This document shows, in pieces, positions 44,103-54,549 of a stretch of DNA of 54,549 nucleotides. Made by a program: the position numbers and the translations under genes. The DNA comes from Ophiosphaerella korrae. Lineage: Eukaryota > Ascomycota > Dothideomycetes > Pleosporales > Phaeosphaeriaceae. The notes beneath the pieces are model-generated. The model was not told where the DNA came from and made no database searches. It saw only the letters and a program-made list of their open reading frames with translations. Where the stretch lies: assembly GCA_028456385.1 (NCBI GenBank), contig JALNQF010000280.1:1-54549 (forward strand). Reading direction: 5' to 3'. Numbering within the stretch: position 1 is the first letter of the stretch; each line of letters begins with the position of its first letter.

Positions 44103-46354
44103 AGTGCCACGAGCAGAATGCAAGACAATTGAGAGTTGCAAGAACAGCTAATGTTCCACTTATCAAGTGCCGAATATACAGATATGTATAAGGACAGGGG
44201 TAAGGGTATTTATGCGCTTTTTATTGCTATCCAAATGGACGCGAACACTAATGAAATTGATCCTACCTGACAGGCTTCTTAAATTCTACTTTAAGGCGTC
44301 TCCATAGTATTGTATCGCTGCCTCATAGGCAAACTTATATAATTAGACAATGAAATGACGTAAAATGAAACATTGAGTGCTATGATAAGATCTGTTTCTC
44401 TGGCTATATGTCTGCGAGCGTGCTAGGTGGTCGGTAGTAGCAGTAAAGGCACTAACCTGTTCTTGCTTTTGAACCTGACTTTATAAAGCTATCTTAGAGC
44501 TACAAGGGCTTCACTCTTCAATGCAAGCAATTTGTGTTTTTAATGTAACATTCTTACGCAAAACCTCCTTGTAGTTTCCCTGCCTGCTGTTGCCTAATCT
44601 GCGGCGATGGACGCCGTACTACCCGCTGGATTTGCACAGCGCTCTACGATATTCCTAATATGATAGCTATATGAGAATGTGTAGCTTAGAAGAAGTTGCT
44701 TATAACTTTTTGGGTGCATACGAGAAGCGCTTAAATGTGAATTGCAACAATTACTAACTTTAAGCTACCTTGCGACTAATGATATTGACTATTTGCGAAG
44801 TAACCATGCTAGACTATCGAATTCTTATGCTTCTCCTCTCAAAATAGAGGAATAGCTTAAAATTGCAAACATTCTTGTAGTTACAAAACTACTAATAGAG
44901 CCCTAGCTACACCTTTACGATTGCCATGACAATATTGTCATTAGATAATTACGTGTGTTAATCGACATAGTTATTAGCAGGGTAATAATCAAAGATAAAC
45001 TTAATCAACCTGATACTATACACTCTACCTTTTGATAGAAATCCAAGAAATATAGTCCAGTTGTTATAAGCCTTGAAAAATGTAGTTGGAGTTTCTCATA
45101 ACTGGGTAGAAATTAGTGTTAATACTCAAGACTCACAGTAGATAATGATACTCTAATAGGAGGAAAGGTTTCACTTGAGACCTGACCGAAGTTAGATTAC
45201 CGGCCAATTGGTAGTTTTTCACTCACCATAGGGTTGTGAACATCCTTTCTCAGCAGATTACAATGTGCAACCTAACGAGAAACATAGAAAGGCATCTATG
45301 CCCCGAATGTTACTGCATACGAATGCTCGTCTACGAAAGACTTGGTAGACGCTCTGGACACGCTGGACTACGAGAAAAATCACGCTTCTCCTATGCAAAG
45401 TTCCCCTATGACACTATAGATATCAATCCTGCTGTATCATTTCATGAACAAAAATACCTTTCTTGGGAAGTGCCTGCAAGATAGGCAAAACCTATACGAA
45501 CTTAGCAATCGACAAAAAAAAAGATGCACTCGCATTATATCTATGTAATAGTATGTGGCATCAATGAAAAAACTTCAGCAAACAGAGCTGGATGAGACTA
45601 CCTGTGAACGCCGATAACACGCAACACTGGTGAAAAGCTAGGCGACGTATTGAGGGCATTAGGAACGAGAACCTTGACTTGTCCGGGATCAAAATAGGCT
45701 GCAGCTTGAACAGCTTGGACTGGCCGTCTTGTTTGGAATAACATGAAAATCTAGAGTATGGAGGTTAGAACTGCATGTTTCCCAGCTTCCAGGTTCCTGC
45801 TCCTTCCCACGTGATGAAGTGACCTCGGCCTGCAGAACAGATCTCAGCTAAGTACTTATCGGACGATCCCCGCCGTTTCGCGGATTTACTCTAAAAGCAG
45901 CCGAGCTGATGCTATTCCGGTAGAGACACAGGTCCTAGACGAGATCATATCAGGTGAAGCATTGTTTTCGAAGATGCAAAAGTCTCATATATCTAGAGGC
46001 GTAGAAGGCTTCCACATCGCGCGGTCAAGCTTTCCCCACCATAGACGTCATGTGCCGGTCACCCAAAGTTTCAAGGTAGAAGCCGATCACGATACGATAT
46101 TTTCGTCATCGACAATAGGGTTCATCCCCCGACAACAACTTCGAGAAGCCGAGGAACCGGAGTCCCTTGACCCCGAAAATGTGTCCCGAAAGAACTTACT
46201 CCCAATGAGCCAGCGATCTAGATGCAAGAAAATATATGCTTCCGCCAAAGGACCAATGATGAAATCAGCACTAGATGGCGTATTGCCCTGACCTCTTTTT
46301 AAAGTTGATGATGATGATCGGGACTATAAATGCGTGGCGACCCGGAACCTCAAA
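44103..46354. other. Intergenic, nothing recognised
   Basis: AT-moderate sequence. Frames at 45236-45484 and 45962-46291 (+) show no recognisable domain. The second is Ser/Arg-rich and could be a remnant. Confidence 0.45.
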
Positions 46355-46553
46355 ATGTCGGCACCGCAGCTGTGGGATAAATCGATCATGGCTGAATTCG
46401 GTCCAACTACTTTGTTCAGCGTCAACGGCCTTGTGGCTGTTGTCACTGGTGGAAGAACAGGTCTGAGTAAATATAGAATACCGAAAAATTGACCATTCTG
46501 ACTTATACAGGGATGGTCAACCGCACCGCGTGGAAGGCGAAAATGTAGAGTCT
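46355..46553 (+). pseudogene. Short-chain dehydrogenase N-terminal relic
   Basis: Starts MSAPQLWDKSIMAEFG and reaches GLVAVVTGGRTG, the beginning of the NAD(P)-binding TGGxxxGxG motif of SDR enzymes. A GT-AG intron (46461-46510) interrupts the motif. The next exon reads MVNRTAWKAKM and stops, so the glycine motif is not completed and the remaining 200-plus residues are missing. Non-functional fragment. Confidence 0.65.
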
Positions 46554-46728
46554 AATATTGCAATCTCGCCTACACTCGAGCAGAAGAAGCTACCAACATG
46601 GACATCACTACCTTGCCATGAATTCAAACCTCACCGGCGCATCATCATTCACCGGCTCTTCGTACCACTATGTCGCGGTTAAATGATATTCAAAAGGTTG
46701 ACCTTTCGCTTCGCTACATATCTTCTCT

Positions 46729-48643
46729 CTATGCAATTTTCGTATTCGCTTCCCCCTTCTCTCCTTTCGCATCAAGACCAAATGAGATATCTAGCTCCTG
46801 ACGGAGAGGAATATGCTTCTCGGCCAATATCGTAAGCAAGCCCGTAGCATTCAGCGCAGTAGCTATGATCCATATAGTCTTCAACGCATCAATATAAGTA
46901 GCCACAACCTGGTCCTGCACAATAAGCGGAAGAGACTTGGCATAATCACTTCCCACTGCCTTATATGCAGCACCGTTCTGTAATGTCAGGTGAACCTCAG
47001 GGTCACTAATTTGCAACGAGCTATAGTCAAAACGGGAGTTGAATATCACGCCTGGAAGCGTGAGGCCCCAGACCCATCCAAAGCTCCGGAGGAACGAATA
47101 GACTCCAGTAGCTGCTGCGACATCCGCTTCCGATAAGGAGGCTAGGATAGCTGGAAGCATGGCCGGAGCCAGCAGGGCTTGCCCGCTGGCATAGATGGCC
47201 TGAAATACTACCCACACAGGAGTGCTGGTGCGTCGAGATAGCATGATATTCAATCCAATTCCAAGAATACCCGGCACAAATCCGAGGACGTGTAATGGAC
47301 GATAGACGCCGTATTTAGTCAATATATCACCGGCAACCACCGCTATAACGACCAGGAAGACTTGGAAAGGAATGAAATTGATACTGGATTGGAGCGGTGT
47401 AATCCAGCGAACGCCCTGGAAATAGATCGGCCAGAAAAGACACCCACTGAAGCGTGATGGACGAGATAAAAATGATATAGAAGCCGGCAACCGACGTCCT
47501 GTTAGCGAATATATGGGGAGGGACGGAAGGCTCCTTGCAAAACATCGAGTCCTCATAGAAGAAGAAGGTAATAGCTCCTAAGAATCCCAATACAAGTGGC
47601 AGAATTACTCTCTAAGATGACCACGGATATTCTAATCCTCCAAACACTAGGCCGAGCATGATCGCGCTGCTCGAGCCGATGAAGATAACGCTCCCAATCC
47701 AGTCGATGCGGTAGAGGACTCGCATCCACGATGATTCTTTGGTGTATTGGGCTCGCAGGAGCCACGAAATTGCCACTAGTATAATAGCGCATATGGGGAA
47801 GTTCATATTCTCAGTGGTAAGTGCGCCACCAATGATTGGCCCGAGAACAGCTCCAAAAGCGCCTCTAGACATAACGACGCCTAGATACATCCCCCGTTGT
47901 TTCAACAGAACGAGATCGTAAATGACCAATTCGACAAGCATTAGAATACTGCCCGACTCAAGCCCCTGTATAGTTCTCCTAGCTATCATCATGGCCGTTG
48001 TAGTTGCGCCACTAGTCAGTCCGCTACTTAGAGCAAAGATGGCAATAGCTATTAACATAGGATTCCGGCGGCCAAAAATATTGCATAGCTCGGCGCAGAT
48101 GGGCTGGATAATAGTTTGGGCTAGTTAGAACGAGTTCGCAATCCAAATGTAGTTGCCACCGCCCTTAGTCTCCCGCAAGATGAGAGGCAAGGCAATAATA
48201 ATAATAGAGCCATCTAGTGTTGCAATAAAGACTATTGTTGACACGGCTAAGGTTCACGTAAACTGGGTATCGTTGCAACGAGTCGAGGAGTAATAAACAG
48301 CTGATTCCCTATAGAGGGCGCGGGAACGTGAGGTATATATACTATCGACGTGCCTGCGCACGAGCCACAAAGTGGGCGTTGCGCAATCAGTGAATGTTCG
48401 CAATAGGATCGCGCAAGCGCGTCAGTTCGATTCCCTTATATTCCCAACAACTATTAAACAAAGAGATGCGATGATTAACCAGAATAGCCAGCCTTGCGGT
48501 TTCGACGGGTCCGAGATGGCGTCTTCTCTTGGTGTGGATATGCCCAACGGAGAAGATGCCATTTGTGAAGGAGGTTTCTCTGAGGTCATTCTGGATACCC
48601 CCTTGCCGTTCGATGTGTCGAGCTTTTCGAGACGCTTATACAT
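46729..48643 (-). pseudogene. MFS drug/toxin efflux transporter, broken
   Basis: A 14-helix-type MFS protein is readable across about 1.5 kb but is interrupted. TM1/2 region: TLAVSTIVFIATLDGSIIII and LPLILRETKGGGNYIWIANS, then TAA, LAQTIIQPICAELCNIFGRR. Next come GATTTAMMIARRTIQGLESG, SRGAFGAVLGPIIGGALTTE, then TAG after EYPWSS, RVILPLVLGFLGAITFFFYE, and a 1-nt frame change near 47425-47440 before WPIYFQGVRWITPLQSSINF. The C-terminus ends KGEANTKIA. A TGA also precedes TLAVST. The stops fit Gln/Trp codons altered by C-to-T or G-to-A. A possible N-terminal exon (PQGWLFWLIIASLCLIVVG) lies at 48643-48425. Likely an exporter lost through RIP leaking from the adjoining repeat block. Confidence 0.8.
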
Positions 48644-50282
48644 CGAGCAAAGCCTAATAGTAGTACAGAATTAACTTATTAAAAATAATAACCCATTATA
48701 ATATAATATACTTTAGTTTAGAAATACTACCTCTAACAACTTACTCTCCCTTAGTCATTATTTTTTTTTTACTCGGCGAGGCTTATATTATATTACTTCT
48801 TCTTAACCTTAAGAATAATTAGCGTATAAATCTTGTAGTTTACAATCTTATATGCCTTAATTTCCTTATCCTTATATCTAAATCTAACGCGGTAACTATT
48901 AAGGAAGACGAACAGCTAGCTAATAAAGGTATTTAACGTATTCTACTACTATACTAGGATAAAAGTTAGGAACGCTAAGCTTAACTTACTATACACCTCT
49001 AAACTACGTTACTACTTTAACCTACTACAACTATAGCTACACCGCGCTAATTTAGATAAGAGATAGATATAGATGTTCGTAGAAAGCTAAATATAAGTCT
49101 AAATAAGAATAATAGAATTATTAGGATAGTATTAGGTAGTATAAAGTACTCTAAAGTTACACGCTAGTTTAACTATATATACTTAGCAATAACTAAAATT
49201 ATAAACAAATACTATAAAATAAGTAATATTAAAGATAAACCTTATAGTAGCTATCTACTTATACTATTACTATACTAGAAGAAGCTTATCTACTATAAAG
49301 CTTATACCTAGCTAAAGATTAAGTACTTAGAGCTTACTAAAGCTACTATAGTTATAGTAGTAGATAAGATTCCTTTAAAGCTACTTAGCTATAAAATATT
49401 ATACTACTTTATTAAAAGCTACAATCTTACTAAAAATTTATATAAAAAGTAACTAAAACTTAAGCTTATCTATACTTAGAAATAATAGTAGTTCTATTAA
49501 TAGTATTACTACTTTAAGTAGTACTTATATATACTTAAATTCTTAGATAAGTATTTTCTTTAGAAAAGCTCTAGCTATAACTATTAGTAGTACTTTTAGT
49601 TCTTATAAGAGAAATAGAAGCTAGAAATAATAACTAAAGTTACTATTTATAAGTATTCTACTTAGATAGTATAGAGATTTATATAGCTAGATAAATAAAG
49701 TAAACTATATTATAGTCTACTTATTATTATAGAGAGAGTAAGTATATATAATAATATAACTACTTAAGTAAAAGTTATATTAAAGCGCTTTATAAAAGTT
49801 TACTACTTAACTACTAGTAGTTTTAGCTTTATATATAAAATAATATATATATATATACTTTATATATAATAATAAAATAGATAGCTTAATACTATAGTAA
49901 AGTAAGTTTAAAGAGCTAAAAGAAAAGAAAGTACTTAAAAAGTAACTAGAAAATACTTAGGCTTAGAAAATAGAGATATAAAGAGCTTTAAAAAAAAGTA
50001 AAGATATTAACTTTTATTTTATTTATTTTTATCTATAATATAATATCTATATATATATACTATATATTTAAAGTATTAAGCTAATAGACTCTTAAGAAGC
50101 TCTATAATATATAGTAACTAATTATAACTTAAACTTATAGTATTAGCTTTAAAAAAGCTACTTTAAAAGAGTAGCTTTTAGAGAGCTATATTAAGAAAGC
50201 TTTAGAAAGTAAAGCTTTTTAGCTAAAAAAGACTAGAAATAAGTAATTTAAGTAGTATTTATTAAACTAAGTTACTAGTTAA

Positions 50283-50446
50283 TTAGGGGCGTTGTAGTAA
50301 GAGTATAGAGGGTTAAGTTATAGTAAGAGGTATAGTAATAGGTAGAGTAATTACTAAATACTTAGCGATTCCTTTAAAAGGCTTAAATACTCTTTCCCTA
50401 GGGCTAACTACTCTAGGCTAACCTAAGATAGAGTAGTTCCTAATAT
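50283..50446 (-). mobile_element. RIP'd copy of the LTR at 11.6 kb
   Basis: Aligns with 11630-11787: GGGGCGTTGTAGTAAGAGTA against GGGGCGTTGTAGCAGGAGCA, and AGAGTAGTTCCTAATA against GGGGTGGTTCCTAACA. Most differences are C-to-T or G-to-A. Confidence 0.75.
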
Positions 50447-50774
50447 TATCTCCTCTTATAGGCCTAGATATCCTAGCTAAGTAAAAGAAAAGTTAGCCTT
50501 AGCTATCTTAACCTACTTTAAGCTAATTTTAGCTCCTATAGAGTTATTAGTATATATTTCCTTAATCTTCTACTAAAAGTCTAATATAGAGTATTTTAAA
50601 GTAAATATAAGTTATAAAGTAAACTAAGATTTTACTTTTACTTTAATAATTTTACTTTTACTTATACGTACTAGCGTAAGATTATACTTAGCTTTAGCGC
50701 CCCTCCTTAGTATATATAAGGACTTTACCTCTTTTACTTATATACTAACTTTTCTCTATTTACTACTAGATATA

Positions 50775-52020
50775 TGTTTTAGGCCTATTTACCTCTTCTT
50801 AAGAGAGGCTTAAATTAGCTTAAATTAAGCCCTTTTTATATAGATTATTACTAACTAGTCTTATAAGACTTAGGTAGCCTCCTTATTATATACTATAGTG
50901 TAAGTATAGCTAGTTTAGACTATTTTAACTTAATTTAAGACGTAATACTTAAATCTATAAAAGAATATTACTTAGATACTTTAAATAAGCGTAGTCTCTA
51001 TACTATAGTACTATATATATACTATCTATCTTCTTATACTAATAATAACTATACTAGTAGCTTTATTAGCTATATTATAGACTCTAAAGATTAGTTATAG
51101 TTTAGTATATAAAAAAGTAATAAGTAGATTAAGTATTACTAGAAGTACTATACTACTAGTTAAGATTATATTACTATAAGTTATTTAAGTTAAAATAGTC
51201 TAGATTAGCTTATACTAATATCTATATAGCCTCTTTACTTTACTTTAAGTTCTCTACACTATTTTAAAAGAAAATTAGAAGTAACTTTAAAAATAGAGGG
51301 CTTTACTAGTATAGAGTATACTACTACTACTAAAGTAGTAGGTAAAGTCTTAGCTAAGATTTAAGAGTAAGTTCTATATCCTAATTAGCTCTAATTAGCT
51401 TAAATTATACTAATATAACTTCTTTTAAGTAGTATAAGCTTTATTATAAGTACTTATTTCTTTATAGTAGTAAGCTTAACTTTAATAAAGAGTTCTAGTT
51501 TAGTATTTACTTTTTTAGCTATAATTATTCTAAGTAAAGTATTATTAAGTATAAAAACACTAAAATGTATACTCTAAAGAAAGATTCTAACTCTAGTATC
51601 TTTAGTACTCTTAAAAAGAAAGTAAGTAACTTTAGTTAGCTTTAATTAGCTTAAGTTATACTAATCTAGCCTTTAGTACTTTAGAATAAGTACTATTATC
51701 TTTACTAAAGCTAAGTAGGCTCTTAAAGACGCTAAAGAGGCTAAATAAGCTACTAAAGTAGCTTACTAGGCTACTTTAGCTTATACTAAGAGAACTCTTA
51801 CTAAAAAGAGCTTAGCTAGTAGAAGTAAGTATAGTTAGTCCTAGAATTACTTAATAGAGTATAGATTAAGCTAAATTAGCTTAGATTATACTTAAGTAGA
51901 GTAATAAGTAGTAGTTATAGATTTAGATACTCTAAGTATAATACCTTAGCTCTAGTATAGCCTTAAAATAGATTTCTTTAGTAGTTAATACTATTCTAAG
52001 TCTAATTATACTAATTTATA
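50775..52020 (+). pseudogene. RIP-decayed multi-exon ORF with look-alike introns
   Basis: Candidate introns at about 51367, 51622 and 51825 start GTAAGT and share AATTAGCTTAAATTATACTAA or close variants, with the branch-like ACTAAT near the 3' end. Related motifs lie near 50810, 51205 and 52005. Between them protein-like phases persist with stops at Gln/Trp positions: for example DSKD*L*FSI*KSNK*IKYY, and KDAKEAK*ATKVAY*ATLAY followed by TKRTLTKKSLASR, an Ala/Lys-rich helix. Family unknown; probably a transposon gene. Confidence 0.5.
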
Positions 52021-52965
52021 CTAATTTATAATATTATAGTATTTCTTTTAGAAACTTAATATTTTTTTCTATTAGCGCTATTAAATACCTAAAAAAAATC
52101 TTTAAAGTAAAAAAAAAAAAAACTCTTATTTATAGGTAAAGGTAGCTATAAGCTTTTTTACTTATCTTTTTCTAAAAGTAAAAGCTATCTTTAGCTTATT
52201 AAGCTTTTTACTTTTTATACTTCTTTTTTAGTATATAAGTAAGTTTATACTTTTTCTAGAACTAATTAAGGGTTTCTAAGGAAAGATTAGCTACTAGTTC
52301 TTAAGTATTTTAGTTTTCTAAGTAATTTTTCTATTTTATTAGATATAGCTATTTTCTATCTTTACTTTACTTTCTTTCTCTTACTTTTTCTATAATATAT
52401 ATATCTTTATCTATTATATTTAAAGCTTTTTCTATTAGGTTCTCTAGTTATATAATTATACTATTAGAAGTATATTTTTCTAGTAGTAATATATAAAAGA
52501 CTAAGTATACTCCCTTTAAGCTAAGTATATCTATTTTAAATATAGTTAGGCTAATTTAAGCTACTATACGCCCTAGTCCTAAATATTTTTAGTTTAGCTT
52601 TTTCTTTAGCTTTATAAATTTAATATACTATATAGATAAAAGAATTAAGTCTTTTACTTTAAAAGAGACGTATATCCTATACTTATTAGTATACTTTCTT
52701 TAGTACTCTATAGCTAGTATAAAATTTTTCTTATTATAATAGAGTCTCCTATTGTTAACTATAGGTAACTACTATAAGTTATTAGTAGATTAAGATATAA
52801 TAACAAAAGTTTATATTATAATTAGTAATAACTATAAATAATAGTTAATTTATATGTACAATATTAAGTATTAGTATTCTAGGTTAGAGATTAGATTACT
52901 AATACTATCCTAATAATACACGTTACTATAAACTATATACCTATATTTCTTAGCTAAATTTATAC

Positions 52966-53055
52966 TTTGTATTTACTAAGATTACAAATTATAAAGTTAT
53001 TACGTATTTAGCTTTATACTTTATATTTACTAAGATTATAAATTATAAAGTTATT
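52966..53055. repeat. Direct repeat of about 56 bp, two copies
   Basis: TTTACTAAGATTACAAATTA then TAAAGTTATTACGTAT, followed at once by the same text with one C-to-T and one G-to-A change. It corresponds to the double unit at 5034-5121. Confidence 0.8.
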
Positions 53056-53180
53056 ACGTATCTCTATTGTAGTTAGCTTTTTATTTAAGTTTGTTGCCCT
53101 ATAGATTATATACGCTATTATTATCTATAGTAGAGCTAATTAGTTTAAATTAGTTTTCTCTTGTTATAGCTATAATACTA
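53055..53180. repeat. Dispersed repeat, copy C
   Basis: Matches 5164-5285 and 13455-13580 in order and wording, for example TCTCTATTGTAGTTAGCTTT against TCTCTATTGTAATTAACTTC. Confidence 0.7.
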
Positions 53181-54549
53181 TTCCTCTCCTTAGGTAGGTT
53201 CTTATTTCTCTACCCTAGGCCTAAGGTTATTAGTCTAGTTTCTTTATTTATTTCTAGTTCCTTATTATTCTCTATATCTTCTTATTCTAATTGTAATAAA
53301 CTTCTTCTTATTGCCTATATTACTTGTAATAGAGTTAAAATATTTCCTTATACCTATTATACTTAGTTAAAGCTTACTTACCTTATATCTTTAAAAGATA
53401 GTAAGTACTATAGTAAGTATATTCTTACTAATATTTAGTATAAGTATACTCCTTATAGTATTTCTTTTATAGAATATAGGTGCTCGATTTCTATATAGTC
53501 TCTTCTTACTAAATTATATAGGGTAAGCTATTAACTAGGCTTAAAAGATACTATTATTATAGCTTATAGAGGCTAAGGCTAAGTATAAGCTAACTCTTTA
53601 TAAGCTAGTAGATCTTTATTCTTATATTAAGCGTCTTTATAAGATAAAGGCTTATAATAACACTAAATTATCTAAATAGTCTTGTACCTTAAAAGCTAAG
53701 ATAGACCTTAAGGACGCTATAGAGGGTACTCTAGCTCCTATTACGTTAGTCGTTCCTATTACCTTTCTATCTACTAATAGTATTGTAGGTTTTCTTAGTT
53801 TACTACAAGGCGTTCTAGAGGGTTTTAACTTTAGAACTCCTTTAGTTTCTTAAAGTAGTTAAGGTTATCCTCTAGTTCCTATATATCTTCCTATAGTTGC
53901 CTTTTCTTATTTGTTCTTAACTATTTTACTAAATAGTAATTCCTACTATTATAGAATTAGTATACTAGGATTTCTTTAACTTTTTATTCTTTCTATTCTC
54001 TATATATATCTACTTTATATATTAGTAGTTCTACGTTTTGTAGTACTATCTCTAATAGTACTACGTAGAAGGTTAGGTATATCTTTATTTTATTTAGTAG
54101 TTTTAGTTTAAATATAACTACAGTAGGGTGACACGAAAAAAAAGCCTAAAAAAAAGTTATAGTTTTCAACTAGTAATAACTCTACGAATAAAATAGCTAA
54201 AAATATAAGCGAACATAAATCCTAAAGAAAATATTAGGGTCTATACTTTAGTCTACTACGATTTTTAATTACTAAGCGGATGCGAGCTAGAATTTAAACT
54301 GTTTCGAGGACTTTTTTTTAAGCTAACTTTAAAGCTTAATAATTTTTTATTTTTAGTATCGTTTTCTATTATTTTTTAGTATAAGTTAGATATATATAGT
54401 TAAATTAATATAGTAGAGTTATACTTAATTCTAATTATTTAAAGAGTAGATATTAAGTAAAAGATATAAAAGTAAACTTTTAGTAAAAACTTATATTTAT
54501 AAGCTATAATCTATTAGTATTAATACTTAGTAGAATAATATTTAGCTAT

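Larger units (their letters stand above)
48670..54549. repeat. RIP'd AT-rich repeat block, right end
   Basis: Composition switches at about 48670 to the CpA/TpG-poor, TpA-rich state seen at the left end, and runs to the window edge. It contains an LTR copy (50283-50446), a decayed multi-exon ORF (50775-52020), and copy C of the dispersed repeat with its direct repeats. From about 52.9 kb on, more G/C survives, so that part is younger or less RIP'd. Confidence 0.85.

Noticed and set aside
43744..44151. 135-codon plus-strand frame over the DUF4360 gene
   Set aside because: Antisense shadow; the minus strand has a signal peptide, family motifs and a good intron.
48395..48440. Possible tRNA because of GTTCGATTCCC
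   Set aside because: The flanking bases do not form a T stem, and no D arm, anticodon arm or acceptor stem pairing is found.

Overview
This 54.5-kb window comes from a filamentous ascomycete (Pezizomycotina). The genes have short introns (40-133 bp) with GT...GCTAAC/CTAAT...AG signals. HET, DUF3638/DUF6606, DUF4360 and cyanamide-hydratase-like proteins are present. The two ends (about 1-5530 and 48670-54549) and an inner block (about 11790-13813) are extremely AT-rich. CpA, TpG and CpG are almost absent there, which is the signature of saturated repeat-induced point mutation (RIP). No identification below species-group level is possible from sequence alone.

Layout. 1-5.5 kb: RIP-destroyed transposons, including a Ty3/Gypsy reverse transcriptase still readable on the minus strand. 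5.7-6.8 kb: a secreted HD-domain protein of the cyanamide hydratase family (-). 7.07-7.79 kb: a long-inverted-repeat element with a solo LTR nested in it. 8.5-9.9 kb: a GT1 glycosyltransferase (+). 10.5-10.8 kb: the 3' half of a Dabb gene (+). 11.6-13.8 kb: LTR and RIP'd repeats, including a large palindrome that carries a nested insertion. 15.1-15.5 kb: a 5'-truncated GNAT gene holding a roughly 100-bp poly-G tract. 16.06-25.02 kb: a giant DUF3638/DUF3645 P-loop protein (-). 25.9-29.6 kb: a DUF6606-HET fusion gene (+). 30-31.5 kb: fragments of hAT transposase, CK1-like kinase and HET. 32-33 kb and 37-38.6 kb: decayed ORFs. 34.2-35.6 kb: an SRPK-like kinase (-) lacking the DFG aspartate. 40.8-41.3 kb: a small single-pass membrane protein (+). 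43.4-44.1 kb: a secreted DUF4360 protein (-). 46.4 kb: an SDR relic. 46.7-48.6 kb: a broken MFS transporter (-). 48.7-54.5 kb: RIP'd repeats.

Main point. In the family as I know it, DUF6606, DUF3638 and DUF3645 lie in one protein of about 3000 residues. Here that protein is cut in two. The N-terminal part (through the 'LADFESWV' segment) is on the plus strand and is spliced in frame onto a HET (heterokaryon-incompatibility cell-death) domain. The C-terminal part, with Walker A 'MGEGKS' and the 'DEAH' box, is on the minus strand and has gained a new disordered N-terminus. The two genes diverge from a shared 0.88-kb region. The arrangement looks like a two-component sensor/effector pair in which a HET effector is fused to the detached N-terminal domain of a large ATPase. 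The function is inference; the split, the orientation and the splice phases are read from the sequence.

All other gene calls rest on motifs read by eye. Introns were placed by consensus and phase, not from transcripts.
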